DNA of 64,000 nucleotides. Origin: Bin18 sp965200355. Its GTDB lineage: Bacteria > Desulfobacterota > Binatia > Bin18. Positions 44,168-53,292 of the stretch are shown here, in pieces. Under the pieces are notes generated by a model that was not told the DNA's origin, did no database searches, and was given only the letters and a program-made list of their open reading frames with translations. Position numbers and translations under genes: made by a program. The DNA is taken from positions 3,596,001 to 3,660,000 of the forward strand of contig OZ241351.1 in assembly GCA_965200355.1 (NCBI GenBank). The letters are read 5' to 3'. The stretch's first letter is position 1; each line of letters begins with the position of its first letter.

Positions 44168-45357
44168 TGTTGGGCCAGTACTTTTTCAAGGATGTCCAGA
44201 CCTTCGTCGATCTCATCTTTGGTGATAATTAACGGCGGGAGGAAGCGCAGCACTCTGCCCGCCGCACAATTAATCATCACCCCTTCGGTCAGACAGGTAT
44301 CTGCGATTTTTCCGCCTTCGCGGTCGAGTTCGGCCCCCAGAATCAGGCCCTTTCCCCGCACATCGGTAATGAAGGGAAATTTTTCTTTCAGGGCCTGAAG
44401 CTTGCTCAGGAAGTAGGCTCCCATTGCGGCGCAGTTATCGAGTACCCCCTCGTTGAGCAGGGTTTCAACCACCGCAATGCCAGCGGCACAGGCAATCGCA
44501 TTGCCGCCGAATGTTGAGCCGTGGGTGCCAAGGCTGAGGCTTTCCGCTACCTCGGCTGTTGTCAGCATGGCCCCTATCGGCACACCGCCGCCCAGGGCCT
44601 TGGCGAGCGGCATAATATCCGGGACAACACCTGCGTGTTCGTGAGCGAAAAGTTTGCCGGTGCGGCCGATACCGACTTGCACCTCGTCAAAAATCAGCAG
44701 CAGCCCGTTGCGGTCGCACAGATCACGCAGCCCTCTGAGATAGCCGTCGGGCGGGACGACCACCCCGCCTTCGCCCTGAATCGGCTCGACCAGGACCGCC
44801 ACGGTTGTATCCGACAGGGCCGCTTCCATGGCCGCCAGGTCGCCAAACGGCACATAGCGGAACCCTTCCAGCACTGGCCCGAACCCTTGACGCACCTTTT
44901 CTTGGCCAGTGGCCGCAATCGTGGCCATAGTCCGGCCATGAAACGAACCCAGCGTAGACAAAATCTCGTAGCGCCCGCCACGCTTATCTACTCCGTATTT
45001 GCGTGCGAGTTTAATCGAGGCCTCATTGGCCTCGGCCCCGCTGTTGCAAAAGAAGACCTTATCGGCAAACGAATGCGTGCAGAGCAGTTCGGCCAGACGC
45101 GCCTGGTGAATAATATGATGCAGATTAGAAATATGCGTGAGCGTGGCAACCTGCTCCTGCACCGCTTTGACAACCGCGGGGTGGCACTGGCCCAGGTTCA
45201 TGACCGCCAGGCTGGAAAAAAGATCGAGATACGACTTTCCTTCCGCGTCCCACAGCCGGCAGCCTTGGCCCCGGACAAAGGCGACCGGAAAACGGGCGTA
45301 GGTGGAACACAGATATTGCGTGTTCAGGTCAATAATTTCCTGGCTGGTGAGCGACAT
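44164..45357 (-). CDS. argD: Acetylornithine aminotransferase
   Basis: 397 residues. Class III PLP aminotransferase: FFCNSGAEANEASIKLARKY, LGSFHGRTMATIAATGQ, LIFDEVQVGIGRTGKLFA, and the PLP lysine in MPLAKALGGGVPIGAM. It may also act as the DapC activity, which would link the arg and dap halves of the run; that is inference. Follows argB by 137 nt. Confidence 0.95.
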   Translation of the reverse strand: MSLTSQEIIDLNTQYLCSTYARFPVAFVRGQGCRLWDAEGKSYLDLFSSLAVMNLGQCHPAVVKAVQEQVATLTHISNLHHIIHQARLAELLCTHSFADKVFFCNSGAEANEASIKLARKYGVDKRGGRYEILSTLGSFHGRTMATIAATGQEKVRQGFGPVLEGFRYVPFGDLAAMEAALSDTTVAVLVEPIQGEGGVVVPPDGYLRGLRDLCDRNGLLLIFDEVQVGIGRTGKLFAHEHAGVVPDIMPLAKALGGGVPIGAMLTTAEVAESLSLGTHGSTFGGNAIACAAGIAVVETLLNEGVLDNCAAMGAYFLSKLQALKEKFPFITDVRGKGLILGAELDREGGKIADTCLTEGVMINCAAGRVLRFLPPLIITKDEIDEGLDILEKVLAQQ

Positions 45358-45494
45358 ATGCTTTTCCCCCTGACTTCGGTGTCGGAAAAATCACGCTTGC
45401 GCAGTGGCCGAGTTGCGGCCCATCGCCTGCTACGGGCGGAAGTTCTCTCCTATACACTGGCACCCTATTTTTGCCAAGAGCGCGGGGAAGGACG

Positions 45495-46376
45495 CTAGGT
45501 TGCGTGCCGGACCACTTCGGTTCCGATGCCAGCTTTGGTCAGAATCTCCAGCAAGATGGCGTGGCGCACTCGGCCATCCAGAATATGCGCCTTTTGCACC
45601 CCCCCATGCAGGGCCGCGATACAGCACTCGACCTTGGGAATCATCCCGGCATGGATAACGCCTTGGGCGATGAGCACCTCAGCCTCAGCCGCGGTCAGCG
45701 TCGGCAGGAGGCTCTCGTCCTTATCCTTAATGCCGGCAACATCGGTCAGTAAAATAAATTTTTCGGCCTGGAGGGCTTCGGCTATTTTCCCGGCAACCAA
45801 ATCGGCGTTGATATTATACGTCTCACCGTCCAGGCCAATCCCAATCGGGGCGATGACCGGAATAAAGTCCTGGGCGGTCAAAGCATGAATCACCCGCGGG
45901 TTCACCCCGATAATCTCTCCCACATACCCAATATCACGCTGAACGGGGCGCCCATGTTCTTCCGTGGCGACCAGCATCTTGCGCGCCACGACGAGTTCCC
46001 CATCCTTACCGGTAATCCCAACCGTGGGATTCCCATGTCGGTTGATGAGGGTCACAATCTCCTTATTGACCCGGTTGAGCACCATCTCGACCACTTCCAT
46101 GGTCGGGGCATCGGTCACGCGCATACCGCGCACAAAATGCGAGGGAATGTCCAGGCGCTTGAGCAACTGCCCAATCTGCGGGCCCCCACCGTGGACGATA
46201 ACCGGCTTCATGCCCACGTATTTGAGCAGGACGATGTCCTCGGCAAAATGTTGCTTGAGGTCTTCGTCCTGCATGGCGTGCCCGCCATATTTGATGACAA
46301 TGGTCTTGCCGGAAAAACGCCGAATAAACGGCAGGGCTTCCAGCAGGATATCCGCTTTTTGAATAAGTTCGTCCAT
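45495..46376 (-). CDS. argB: Acetylglutamate kinase
   Basis: 293 residues. IVIKYGGHAMQDEDLKQHFAED, VIVHGGGPQIGQLLKRL, and the nucleotide/effector part NINADLVAGKIAEAL...ILLTDVAGIKDKD. The N-terminal helix (MDELIQKADILLEALPFIRRF) is the type found in arginine-inhibited hexameric kinases, so feedback inhibition is likely. First gene of the arg-dap run; argC, argJ and argA are not in the window. AGAGGGAT precedes the ATG. Confidence 0.97.
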   Translation of the reverse strand: MDELIQKADILLEALPFIRRFSGKTIVIKYGGHAMQDEDLKQHFAEDIVLLKYVGMKPVIVHGGGPQIGQLLKRLDIPSHFVRGMRVTDAPTMEVVEMVLNRVNKEIVTLINRHGNPTVGITGKDGELVVARKMLVATEEHGRPVQRDIGYVGEIIGVNPRVIHALTAQDFIPVIAPIGIGLDGETYNINADLVAGKIAEALQAEKFILLTDVAGIKDKDESLLPTLTAAEAEVLIAQGVIHAGMIPKVECCIAALHGGVQKAHILDGRVRHAILLEILTKAGIGTEVVRHAT

Positions 46377-46494
46377 ATCCCTCTATCCGTACTCAGGCCT
46401 ACTGCCTGGATTGCGCTGTCTCACTGTGGAGTGTGGCCTGCCCGTGGTCAAGAGCGGCTTGGTTTCTGGTTTCGCTTAACTATAATGACGGGCC

Positions 46495-47358
46495 ATGTGG
46501 GCGCGTCTCTTGCTCTTTCTTTTTCTGTGGCCGGCGTGTTTCGCCAGCTTTCTCTCTCTGATGGGGCTCCCGGCTGAGGCCAGGGCGGATCTCTATCGTT
46601 GGACTGATGCGAGGGGGGTGATTCACCTTGTGGATGAAAGCGTAGAGATTCCTGAAAAATATCAGGAGCAGGTTCACATCTATCGCTCTTCCTCTTCGGA
46701 CCTTGAAGCATCAACGGCCCTCATCACCCCGAGCCGGGCGTATGCCGCCCGGAGCCAGGGAGCCTTTGCCCAAAAAATTGCGGTTGATTTCGGCCTGATC
46801 ACAGACGGGAGCATAGACGCCTTAGGTCCGCTCAACGGGCTCGGCATCCAGCCGGCGGGAGGGTGGCGGGTGAGCCGCGGCCTTGACCCGGATAGCGTAG
46901 ACCAACTGGTCGCCGCGGTGCGGCGGGCGGCAACCGCCCAGCGTCTGGCCCTGTCCGCGGATGGGGCCGAAGCGATTATCCGCCAGGCCGCGGGTGACTT
47001 TCTTCCACCACCCCCCGCACCCATCGTTCAGCCTGTGGTCCAGGAAGAGCCGCACGCTGTCAGCGTCGAACAGCCACCGCGCATTATCGAAGTCATCCGC
47101 GAACCCACTGCCGTTGAAACGCCAGTGGTTGTACATGCCCTGCGCCCGTATCGTCCGCACAGGTTGCGTCGTTTCCCGCGTTGGGAGCGCAGAGTGCGAG
47201 AGATTTATCACCCGCCGCATACGATTCAACGCCGCAATCCCTCGATTCGTCCGTCCAAACCGTCCATCACCCATAAGCCTCTCGGTCATTCGATGCGGCC
47301 CAGCCCCTTTATCGCCAACACACCAACCCAGGCCGCGGCGACATTGATCCAACGGTAA
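46495..47358 (+). CDS. Secreted protein with DUF4124 domain
   Basis: 287 residues. Signal peptide ending near GLPAEARA, then DLYRWTDARGVIHLVDESVEIPEKYQ, the DUF4124 motif (Y/W-D-xxG-xxH-F/V-x-D) found at the N-terminus of many periplasmic proteins. The C-terminal half is Pro/Arg/His-rich and basic (RPYRPHRLRRFPRWERR), possibly binding peptidoglycan or nucleic acid. Divergent from argB. Function unknown. Confidence 0.75.
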   Translation: MWARLLLFLFLWPACFASFLSLMGLPAEARADLYRWTDARGVIHLVDESVEIPEKYQEQVHIYRSSSSDLEASTALITPSRAYAARSQGAFAQKIAVDFGLITDGSIDALGPLNGLGIQPAGGWRVSRGLDPDSVDQLVAAVRRAATAQRLALSADGAEAIIRQAAGDFLPPPPAPIVQPVVQEEPHAVSVEQPPRIIEVIREPTAVETPVVVHALRPYRPHRLRRFPRWERRVREIYHPPHTIQRRNPSIRPSKPSITHKPLGHSMRPSPFIANTPTQAAATLIQR

Positions 47359-47379
47359 GTTGCTCAGGAAGTGAGAAAA

Positions 47380-48231
47380 ATGGAAGCGCATCCCACAGAT
47401 ATCCCCCCCGTGCCGCTCGCCCTTGAAGGTTCAGCCATACTCCATCAGATGTTTCGGATCCGCTGGGCGGACTGGAAGGCGGTATCGGCCAGAGCCCAAA
47501 ACGAGATTGTGGACGACGCAGCCCAGACTTTCGCCCCCCTGGAAGCGGAAGGCTCCGAACAAACCGGGCTCTTTTCCCTCTTGGGCCATAAAGGCGACCT
47601 CATGCTTGTCCATTTTCGGCCGACCTTTGATGCGGTGAACGAGGCAGAGTTGCGGGTCGCCAGGCTCGGGCTGAGTGATTTTCTTGAGCCCACGACCTCG
47701 TATGTCTCGGTGGTCGAGCTTGGGCTGTATGAAGCCTCAATCCATCTCTACCGCAGTTTGGCAGCCCAAGGCCTCCAGCCGGGCACGGTCGCATGGCGTG
47801 CAGCCGTAGAGCAAGAGCTTGGGCAGAAACGCGCGGCTCTGGCCAGTCGGGTCTGGCCGTCTATGCCGGCCCGGCGCTATCTCAGCTTTTATCCGATGGA
47901 CAAAAAGCGCGGTGAGGACAAAAACTGGTATCAGTTGCCCATCACTGCCCGGCAGCAGATGATGCGCGAACACGGCTTGATCGGCCGGCGCTATGCTGGG
48001 CAGGTGACCCAGATCATCTCGGGCTCGATTGGCTTTGACGACTGGGAGTGGGGCGTGGACCTCTTTGCCGACGACCCCCTGGTCTTCAAAAAACTGGTCT
48101 ATGAGATGCGCTTTGACGAGGCCAGCGCTGTGTATGGCCTGTTCGGTTCGTTCTATTTCGGCCTGCGTTTTCCGGCCCCGGAACTCGGCAGTCTGCTGAA
48201 CGGCCACGCTCCGGCCTTTCGGCCGGAGTAA
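47380..48231 (+). CDS. hemQ: Coproheme decarboxylase HemQ (chlorite-dismutase family)
   Basis: 283 residues. LFSLLGHKGDLMLVHFRPT, the catalytic-tyrosine segment LSFYPMDKKRGEDKNWYQLP, then MMREHGLIGRRYAGQVTQIISGSIGFDDWEWGVDLFADDP with the proximal histidine and substrate site. The Arg of true chlorite dismutases is not evident, so HemQ is preferred. It converts coproheme to haem b in the coproporphyrin-dependent pathway, best known from Gram-positives and some deep Gram-negative lineages. I took the ATG at 47380; GTG 47371 is an alternative. Confidence 0.88.
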   Translation: MEAHPTDIPPVPLALEGSAILHQMFRIRWADWKAVSARAQNEIVDDAAQTFAPLEAEGSEQTGLFSLLGHKGDLMLVHFRPTFDAVNEAELRVARLGLSDFLEPTTSYVSVVELGLYEASIHLYRSLAAQGLQPGTVAWRAAVEQELGQKRAALASRVWPSMPARRYLSFYPMDKKRGEDKNWYQLPITARQQMMREHGLIGRRYAGQVTQIISGSIGFDDWEWGVDLFADDPLVFKKLVYEMRFDEASAVYGLFGSFYFGLRFPAPELGSLLNGHAPAFRPE

Positions 48232-48289
48232 AGGCCAGGGGCGTCGTTTGCTCTTTCTTTTCCACCGGCGATCATTACAATAGCCGGCC

Positions 48290-49435
48290 ATGACAAGCGT
48301 AGACGTCGTCGTTCTTGGGGCGGGCGTGATCGGCAGTGCCATTGCCCATACCTTTGCCCGCCACCACTACAAGACCATCCTGGTCGATAAACAACAGCCG
48401 GGCCAGGAAGCGTCAGCCGCCGCGGCCGGGATTCTCGCCGTTGCCAGCGGGCGCTCAAAGCGCGGCCCCATGTATCAGCTCAAGAAGGCCAGCCAGGAAC
48501 GCTATCCGGCGCTGGTTCAAGAGATTCAGCAGGCAACCGGCATTGACCTTGAATATCAAACCGTTGGGGTCTTATGCCTCATCCGCAACGATGCCGACGA
48601 AAAAAAATATCGCAAGCTGTACGAGCTCAGACAGGAACAGGGCCATCCCGTTCGCTGGCTGTCAGGGGATGCCGTCCGGCAGGCAGAACCGGCCCTGAAC
48701 CCGAATCTGCGCGGAGCCGTCCATTTTTCGAGCGATCATCATCTGCATAACGGCAAACTGGCCACAGCCTGGGCACGGACGGCTGAAAAATGCGGCGCGC
48801 AGCTCAGAACTGACACAACGCTGACCGAGGTCCGCCAAACAGGCCGGCGCGTTCACGCGGTCCGTATTGGCGACGACTGGGTTGAGGCCGGGACGGTGGT
48901 GATTGCCACGGGTTCCTGGTCGCGTCAGGTTGGGGACATGTTTCGTACCACCCTCCCCGTTGAGCCGGCCAAAGGCCAGATGTTGGCCGTTCGCACCACG
49001 CAGCTCAGCCATGTGATTTCGTGCGATGAACACTATCTGGTTCCACGCAAAAACGGCGAGGTCGTTATTGGCTCAACAGTCGAGTATGTCGGGCATACCA
49101 AAGACGTGACGCTGGATACGATTCAAGACTTTATTGAGCGTTCAGAAGCACTCGTCCCAGGAATCAGCAAGGCCCCGCTCAGCCGGTTTTGGGCTGGGTT
49201 ACGACCCTATTCACCGACCCGTCGGCCTATTCTGTGCCGAGCCCCCGCCCTCGACAACGTGGTCCTGGCTACCGGACACCATCGCAACGGCATTGTCCTG
49301 GCTCCTATTACCGGCCAGCTCATATTTGAGATGATCACAACGGGCCAGCCGTCCCTGGACCTGACCCCCTTCGCCCTGCCCAAGGAGCCCCTTCCGCCAC
49401 CAGGGCCGGGCGAGTCACCCGATGAGGCGGACTGA
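48290..49435 (+). CDS. thiO: Glycine oxidase/FAD-dependent amine oxidase, ThiO-like
   Basis: 381 residues. FAD-binding DVVVLGAGVIGSAIAHTFAR, then GQEASAAAAGILA, VVIATGSWSRQVG, and the C-terminal RFWAGLRPYSPTRRPIL...VVLATGHHRNGIVLAPITG typical of ThiO. It oxidises glycine to iminoglycine for the thiazole of thiamin. thiS/thiG are not adjacent, so a broader amine-oxidase role is possible. Confidence 0.82.
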   Translation: MTSVDVVVLGAGVIGSAIAHTFARHHYKTILVDKQQPGQEASAAAAGILAVASGRSKRGPMYQLKKASQERYPALVQEIQQATGIDLEYQTVGVLCLIRNDADEKKYRKLYELRQEQGHPVRWLSGDAVRQAEPALNPNLRGAVHFSSDHHLHNGKLATAWARTAEKCGAQLRTDTTLTEVRQTGRRVHAVRIGDDWVEAGTVVIATGSWSRQVGDMFRTTLPVEPAKGQMLAVRTTQLSHVISCDEHYLVPRKNGEVVIGSTVEYVGHTKDVTLDTIQDFIERSEALVPGISKAPLSRFWAGLRPYSPTRRPILCRAPALDNVVLATGHHRNGIVLAPITGQLIFEMITTGQPSLDLTPFALPKEPLPPPGPGESPDEAD

Positions 49436-49528
49436 AACCCGTGTCGCATTGCCACGCCTCTGACGGTGTGCCATAATTCGTCCCGCTCATCAGACAGGGG
49501 AAGCCATATTCCAGAGGGAGGAATGTTC

Positions 49529-49732
49529 ATGGACGAGGTAAAAGTTCGAGTGCTCAAGAACGGGCCGTACGAGGTCAGAGGCGGCGTCACGGTCACGGAC
49601 CAGAAGCGCAACCCGTACACGCTTGAGGACGACACTATTTATCTGTGTCGCTGTGGTCAGTCAGCAAACAAGCCGTTTTGCGACGGTGCCCATACCGCAG
49701 CCGGCTTTAAGGCTGAAGAAACAGCCGAATAG
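49529..49732 (+). CDS. CDGSH iron-sulfur domain protein (mitoNEET-like)
   Basis: 67 residues. YLCRCGQSANKPFCDGAHTAAGF is the full C-x-C-x2-S-x3-P-x-C-D-G-x-H motif that binds a [2Fe-2S] cluster through three Cys and one His. No membrane anchor. Two ATGs are possible (49523, 49529); AGAGGGAGGA sits too close to the first, so the second is preferred. Confidence 0.92.
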   Translation: MDEVKVRVLKNGPYEVRGGVTVTDQKRNPYTLEDDTIYLCRCGQSANKPFCDGAHTAAGFKAEETAE

Positions 49733-49771
49733 GCTATCAACCAGTCAGGACGCTGAGCAGACGCCGCCTGT

Positions 49772-50377
49772 TTACCGTCTTGGGGGGGCCGGTCTGAGGT
49801 CGGTCGTTTCACTCAACACCTGAACCGCCCGCACGCCGGCCCCGTAGCGATAGACCATTTCCCCGCCCCAATATCCCTGGATCGTCAGGCCGATCACCCC
49901 GACTCCGGCCAGAACGATATACAGGGGCGGCAACCGCCCACGGATTTGCCAACGCGCCACCAGCAGGACAATAAAAAATCCGAGGAGCGCATACCCCCCA
50001 TATTCGTGATAGAAGAGCAGCTCCGCGACGTGGGGATCAAAAACACTGCGAGGCTGCGGCAATTGTTGTTCGATCCAGCCACTCAGAACGGCGAGGCCCA
50101 CCGCCCCGACACCGACAAAAAAACCAATTTGGCCGGCCTGCTGCCAGTCCGGTCGTTCAACCAGGCTGCCGCCGCAGTCCAGGAACACTCCAAAGACGAT
50201 CAGGGCCACGGCAAAATGGACACACACGGGATGCAATAAGACCATAAGACCGGCGTCGAGCGGCGGGACAGGAACGCCTTCATCAGCCCAGCCAAAGCCG
50301 ACCGTCAGCGCGCTGCCGGCGATGAGCAGGCCGCCTGTCCGCCTCCAGAGTTTCCCGTTTTTCAGAGCGCTGGACAT
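49772..50377 (-). CDS. DUF2231-type membrane protein
   Basis: 201 residues with about five hydrophobic segments. LLHPVCVHFAVALIVFGVFLD corresponds to the HPxHxxxV/F motif of DUF2231, whose histidines may bind haem or metal. HEYGGYALLGFF is a second His-containing helix. Its neighbours are CDGSH and Rieske proteins, so a redox setting is plausible. Function unknown. Confidence 0.7.
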   Translation of the reverse strand: MSSALKNGKLWRRTGGLLIAGSALTVGFGWADEGVPVPPLDAGLMVLLHPVCVHFAVALIVFGVFLDCGGSLVERPDWQQAGQIGFFVGVGAVGLAVLSGWIEQQLPQPRSVFDPHVAELLFYHEYGGYALLGFFIVLLVARWQIRGRLPPLYIVLAGVGVIGLTIQGYWGGEMVYRYGAGVRAVQVLSETTDLRPAPPRR

Positions 50378-50453
50378 CTGCGGGTCGATTTCCCTCCTCC
50401 GGTCTCGATGCTAGACTACGGTGAAACGCATGCGGATACTACAGGAGGTCGGA

Positions 50454-50831
50454 GTGCCACCGTCTGAGACGCCCCCTTCAGTCGCCATCGCCCAACTGGG
50501 CGAGATCGAACCGGGAAAGACCAAAAAGTTTACGCTGTCAGTCGAGGGACGAGCAACCGAGTGTTTTCTGGTAAACTACGATGGTCATTATTTTGCGTAC
50601 ATCAACCGCTGTGCGCACGTCCCCATGACCATGGACTGGATCGATAATCAGTTCTTGAATGAAGACGGTCGCTATATCTTGTGTGCAACGCATGGGGCCG
50701 CCTTTGAGCCGGATACCGGAGAGTGTGTGTTTGGTCCACCGTGCGGAAAATTTTTAGTCCGCATTCCGCTTACCATAGACGGCAGCCAGATTCTGGCCGG
50801 TCAGCCGGTTGAAAACGAGGAACTCGACTGA
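50454..50831 (+). CDS. Rieske [2Fe-2S] ferredoxin-like protein
   Basis: About 125 residues. Cluster boxes CAHVPMTMDW and CATHGAAFEPDTGECVFGPPCG. A bulky segment lies between the boxes (about 22 residues). I chose the GTG at 50454 because AGGAGG sits 5 nt upstream; the ORF can be read from GTG 50421 or ATG 50430. No signal peptide. Likely a soluble electron carrier or subunit of an oxygenase. Confidence 0.85.
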   Translation: MPPSETPPSVAIAQLGEIEPGKTKKFTLSVEGRATECFLVNYDGHYFAYINRCAHVPMTMDWIDNQFLNEDGRYILCATHGAAFEPDTGECVFGPPCGKFLVRIPLTIDGSQILAGQPVENEELD

Positions 50832-50881
50832 TCCCTGCCCCGGTCGAGCCGTCGGGCGCGCGGGGCTCCCGAACCCAGCCC

Positions 50882-51133
50882 TTATTCCCACTCGTCACCG
50901 AAGTGGGCGCGCAGCAGGCGCTGCTTGAGATAGTCCAGACTGCCGAGGTCTTCGATGATATCGCCGCCGGTATCATAAAAGAAAATCTCACCCTGCGTAT
51001 TGCGTCCAATCGCCACCAGCCATTCGAGATCATCACGATCTTCCAGTAAGTAGTTAATGGTCTGCGAGATCCCTTTGGCCGGGATCAGCCTCACTTTTGG
51101 CGGGTGTGGTTTTTCTTGGGTATGTGATGGCAT
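50882..51133 (-). CDS. Conserved small protein of unknown function
   Basis: 83 residues, acidic, soluble (SQTINYLLEDRDDLEWLVAIG; SLDYLKQRLLRAHFGDEWE). GGCGGAG precedes the ATG at 51133. No family recognised. It lies 72 nt upstream of the rRNA methylase stop, in the same orientation. Confidence 0.6.
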   Translation of the reverse strand: MPSHTQEKPHPPKVRLIPAKGISQTINYLLEDRDDLEWLVAIGRNTQGEIFFYDTGGDIIEDLGSLDYLKQRLLRAHFGDEWE

Positions 51134-51205
51134 TTTTTTCTCCGCCGAAGCGCTTTTCCAGGTGCGGTACGAGAATGGTGCAGGGAGCATAGGAGGCTGT
51201 TTTCG

Positions 51206-52513
51206 TCAAGTCAATACAGCCACCGCAATTGTTTCAACATGGTAGGTCTGGGGGAAAAGGTCAACGGGCTGTAGGCTCTCGACCCGGTATCCGAGTTGAC
51301 CGAGACGGTGCAGGTCACGGGCCAGGGTTGCCGGGTTGCACGAGACGTAGACCACTTTTTGAATTTTCAGACGAAGGATATGGTCGAGGCTGTCGGCGGC
51401 CCCCGCCCGAGGTGGGTCAAGGACCAGGATGTCCGCCTCCACCTTGCGTTGGACGAGGGTGCGCAGCCCGACCCGGGCCGCGGCGCGGATGAAGGTCACA
51501 TTGTCCAGCCCCGTCCGGGCCATGTTCTCGCGGGCGTCGGCAAGCGCCCGCGGGTCCTGTTCGATACCGACGAGCGCACTGACCCGTCTCGCAATCGGCA
51601 GGCTCAGATTTCCTGCGCCCATATGGCATTCAATCACTTTTTGGGATGTCCGAAAATCAGCCAGCCGGAGCAGGGCAGCAATCAGTGCCCGGTTGCCGGC
51701 CGGATTGACTTGGGTAAACCCGCCCCGTTGCACCTCCAGGACCAGGTCATCAACGCCCAGGTCCAGCACAATACGGGTCTCACCCCACGTGCGGCGCCAG
51801 CCGCGACCAAAGAGGATCAACCCGGCCACCTCGTCATGCCCGGCCACAAAGGCCGCACACCTCTCTTCATCGGCGCTCTGAAATCGACCTTCGGCATTTC
51901 CTATCAGGACCACCTGTCCGGTCGCCGCTCGGAGAGGGTCGCTCACGACCAGCTCGATTCGTCGGACGATGGTCCGTAGCTGAGCGAGCCAGGCGCGGGC
52001 CTGCGCCAAGTGCGTTGCACAGTCCTCCCCAGCGATGAGACAGTCCTCGAGCTCGACTAACTCGTGCGACTGAGACTGGTAAAAGCCGATTCGGGTGGGC
52101 GGTTCGGTCCGCAGGCGGATACGATGGCGATAGCGCCACTCCTGCGGACTGGGAATAATTGGGAGTATGGGCGGAGCCTCCATGCCCCCAATACGCTGCA
52201 TATGCTCTCGGACCAGCGCTTCCTTGGCCCGGAGTTGTTCTGCGTAGGTCACATGCTGCCACGAACAGCCACCGCAGCGCGGCACATAGCGGCACGGCGG
52301 CATCCGCCGGGCCGGGCCGGCTTGCCGGACCGCGACCAGCCGTCCCTGGGCGTAGCGTTTTTTTTCTTCGGTCAGGACAAGGTCTACGCGGTCCCCAGGA
52401 GCAGTGTACGGAACAAAGACGACTTTCCCGCCGTCTTGACCGTTCACCCGTCCCACGCCGGCCGGGCCGTAGGACAGCCGGTCAATGGTGAGTGAGAGCG
52501 GAACCGAGGACAT
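51206..52513 (-). CDS. rlmD: 23S rRNA (uracil-C5)-methyltransferase, RlmD/RumA family
   Basis: 435 residues. N-terminal TRAM domain (GVGRVNGQDGGKVVFVPYTAPGD), iron-sulfur cysteines in CRYVPRCGGCSWQH, AdoMet motif VIECHMGAGNLSLPIA (Tyr replaced by His in the usual DLYCGxG area), LVLDPPRAG and the nucleophile VVYVSCNPATLARDL. It methylates U1939 in 23S rRNA; RlmC or TrmA-like specificity cannot be fully excluded. Confidence 0.88.
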   Translation of the reverse strand: MSSVPLSLTIDRLSYGPAGVGRVNGQDGGKVVFVPYTAPGDRVDLVLTEEKKRYAQGRLVAVRQAGPARRMPPCRYVPRCGGCSWQHVTYAEQLRAKEALVREHMQRIGGMEAPPILPIIPSPQEWRYRHRIRLRTEPPTRIGFYQSQSHELVELEDCLIAGEDCATHLAQARAWLAQLRTIVRRIELVVSDPLRAATGQVVLIGNAEGRFQSADEERCAAFVAGHDEVAGLILFGRGWRRTWGETRIVLDLGVDDLVLEVQRGGFTQVNPAGNRALIAALLRLADFRTSQKVIECHMGAGNLSLPIARRVSALVGIEQDPRALADARENMARTGLDNVTFIRAAARVGLRTLVQRKVEADILVLDPPRAGAADSLDHILRLKIQKVVYVSCNPATLARDLHRLGQLGYRVESLQPVDLFPQTYHVETIAVAVLT

Positions 52514-52617
52514 GCACCCCTCAATCTGGGTCTTTTCTTTTCAGTTAGCCACTCGTCTGACAGCCGGCGAGAGACTGGTATTTCTGGCTTATGTCAATCT
52601 GTGGTAGGACACAAGCC

Positions 52618-53136
52618 ATGCTCACCATCCGCCGTGGAAGACGGACCGACCTCACCGCCTGCCAGACGCTGCTTTTCCCGGATACGTCCGGCGAGGGGTG
52701 GCCCAAAGCGGAAATTCGTCACTGGCGGCGGCTCGCTCGGGACCCTGCCCTCGATTTCTACATTGCCCAGCAGGACGACGGACTCCAGGGCATGCTCCTC
52801 GTCAACTATATTCGTCGCCTCCGCCACATTGGCTGGCTGGCAGTTATCGATATCGCGGTCTGCCCTTCTGCACCGGCGCAGGTCGGGCAAGCCCTGCTCA
52901 ATTTCGCCAAGGAGCGGGCCCAGAAGCGCGCGTGTCTGAGCGTCGTCTGGCTGCCGTGTTCGGGCCGGTCAACCGCGCAGCTTCCCCCCGCCTTCTTTAT
53001 GGCGAACGGCTTTCAGCAGGGCGGAGCGTTCTGGTCCTGCCCCCTGACAGAGAAGCCAGAGCCGGCGGACAACACCAGGTCGAACACCGGTCCCCTTGAC
53101 CTTGGAACCCGGCCCGAGCTATTAGGAAACGAGTAG
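52618..53136 (+). CDS. GNAT-family N-acetyltransferase
   Basis: About 172 residues. N-terminal LTIRRGRRTDLTACQTLL, core VNYIRRLRHIGWLAVIDIAVCPSAPAQVGQALLNFA (a degenerate acetyl-CoA loop) and C-terminal FFMANGFQQGGAFWSCPL typical of GNAT folds. Substrate unknown. Start ATG 52618. The tRNA-Pro gene begins 10 nt after its stop. Confidence 0.72.
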   Translation: MLTIRRGRRTDLTACQTLLFPDTSGEGWPKAEIRHWRRLARDPALDFYIAQQDDGLQGMLLVNYIRRLRHIGWLAVIDIAVCPSAPAQVGQALLNFAKERAQKRACLSVVWLPCSGRSTAQLPPAFFMANGFQQGGAFWSCPLTEKPEPADNTRSNTGPLDLGTRPELLGNE

Positions 53137-53146
53137 GACAATGTGT

Positions 53147-53223
53147 CGGGGTGTGGCTCAGCCTGGTAGAGCACACGGTTCGGGACCGTGGGGTCGCTGG
53201 TTCAAATCCAGTCACCCCGACCA
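53147..53223 (+). tRNA. tRNA-Pro (anticodon CGG)
   Basis: Acceptor CGGGGTG pairs with CACCCCG (53213-53219), followed by A and an encoded CCA. The D-arm region TGGCTCAGCCTGGTAGAGCA, anticodon stem-loop CACGG-TTCGGGA-CCGTG (anticodon CGG) and T-arm GGTTCAAATCC are all in place. Proline identity fits the C1-G72-type acceptor start. Confidence 0.97.
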
Positions 53224-53292
53224 TGACCCTCCCGCTTGTGAGGAATCCGTACCCACCTGTCAGCTATGCCGACGGGTGCAGGCTCAGACGTC

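Noticed and set aside
39332..45498. Plus-strand ORFs across the arg-dap run
   Set aside because: All are antisense to well-identified enzymes and lack family features.
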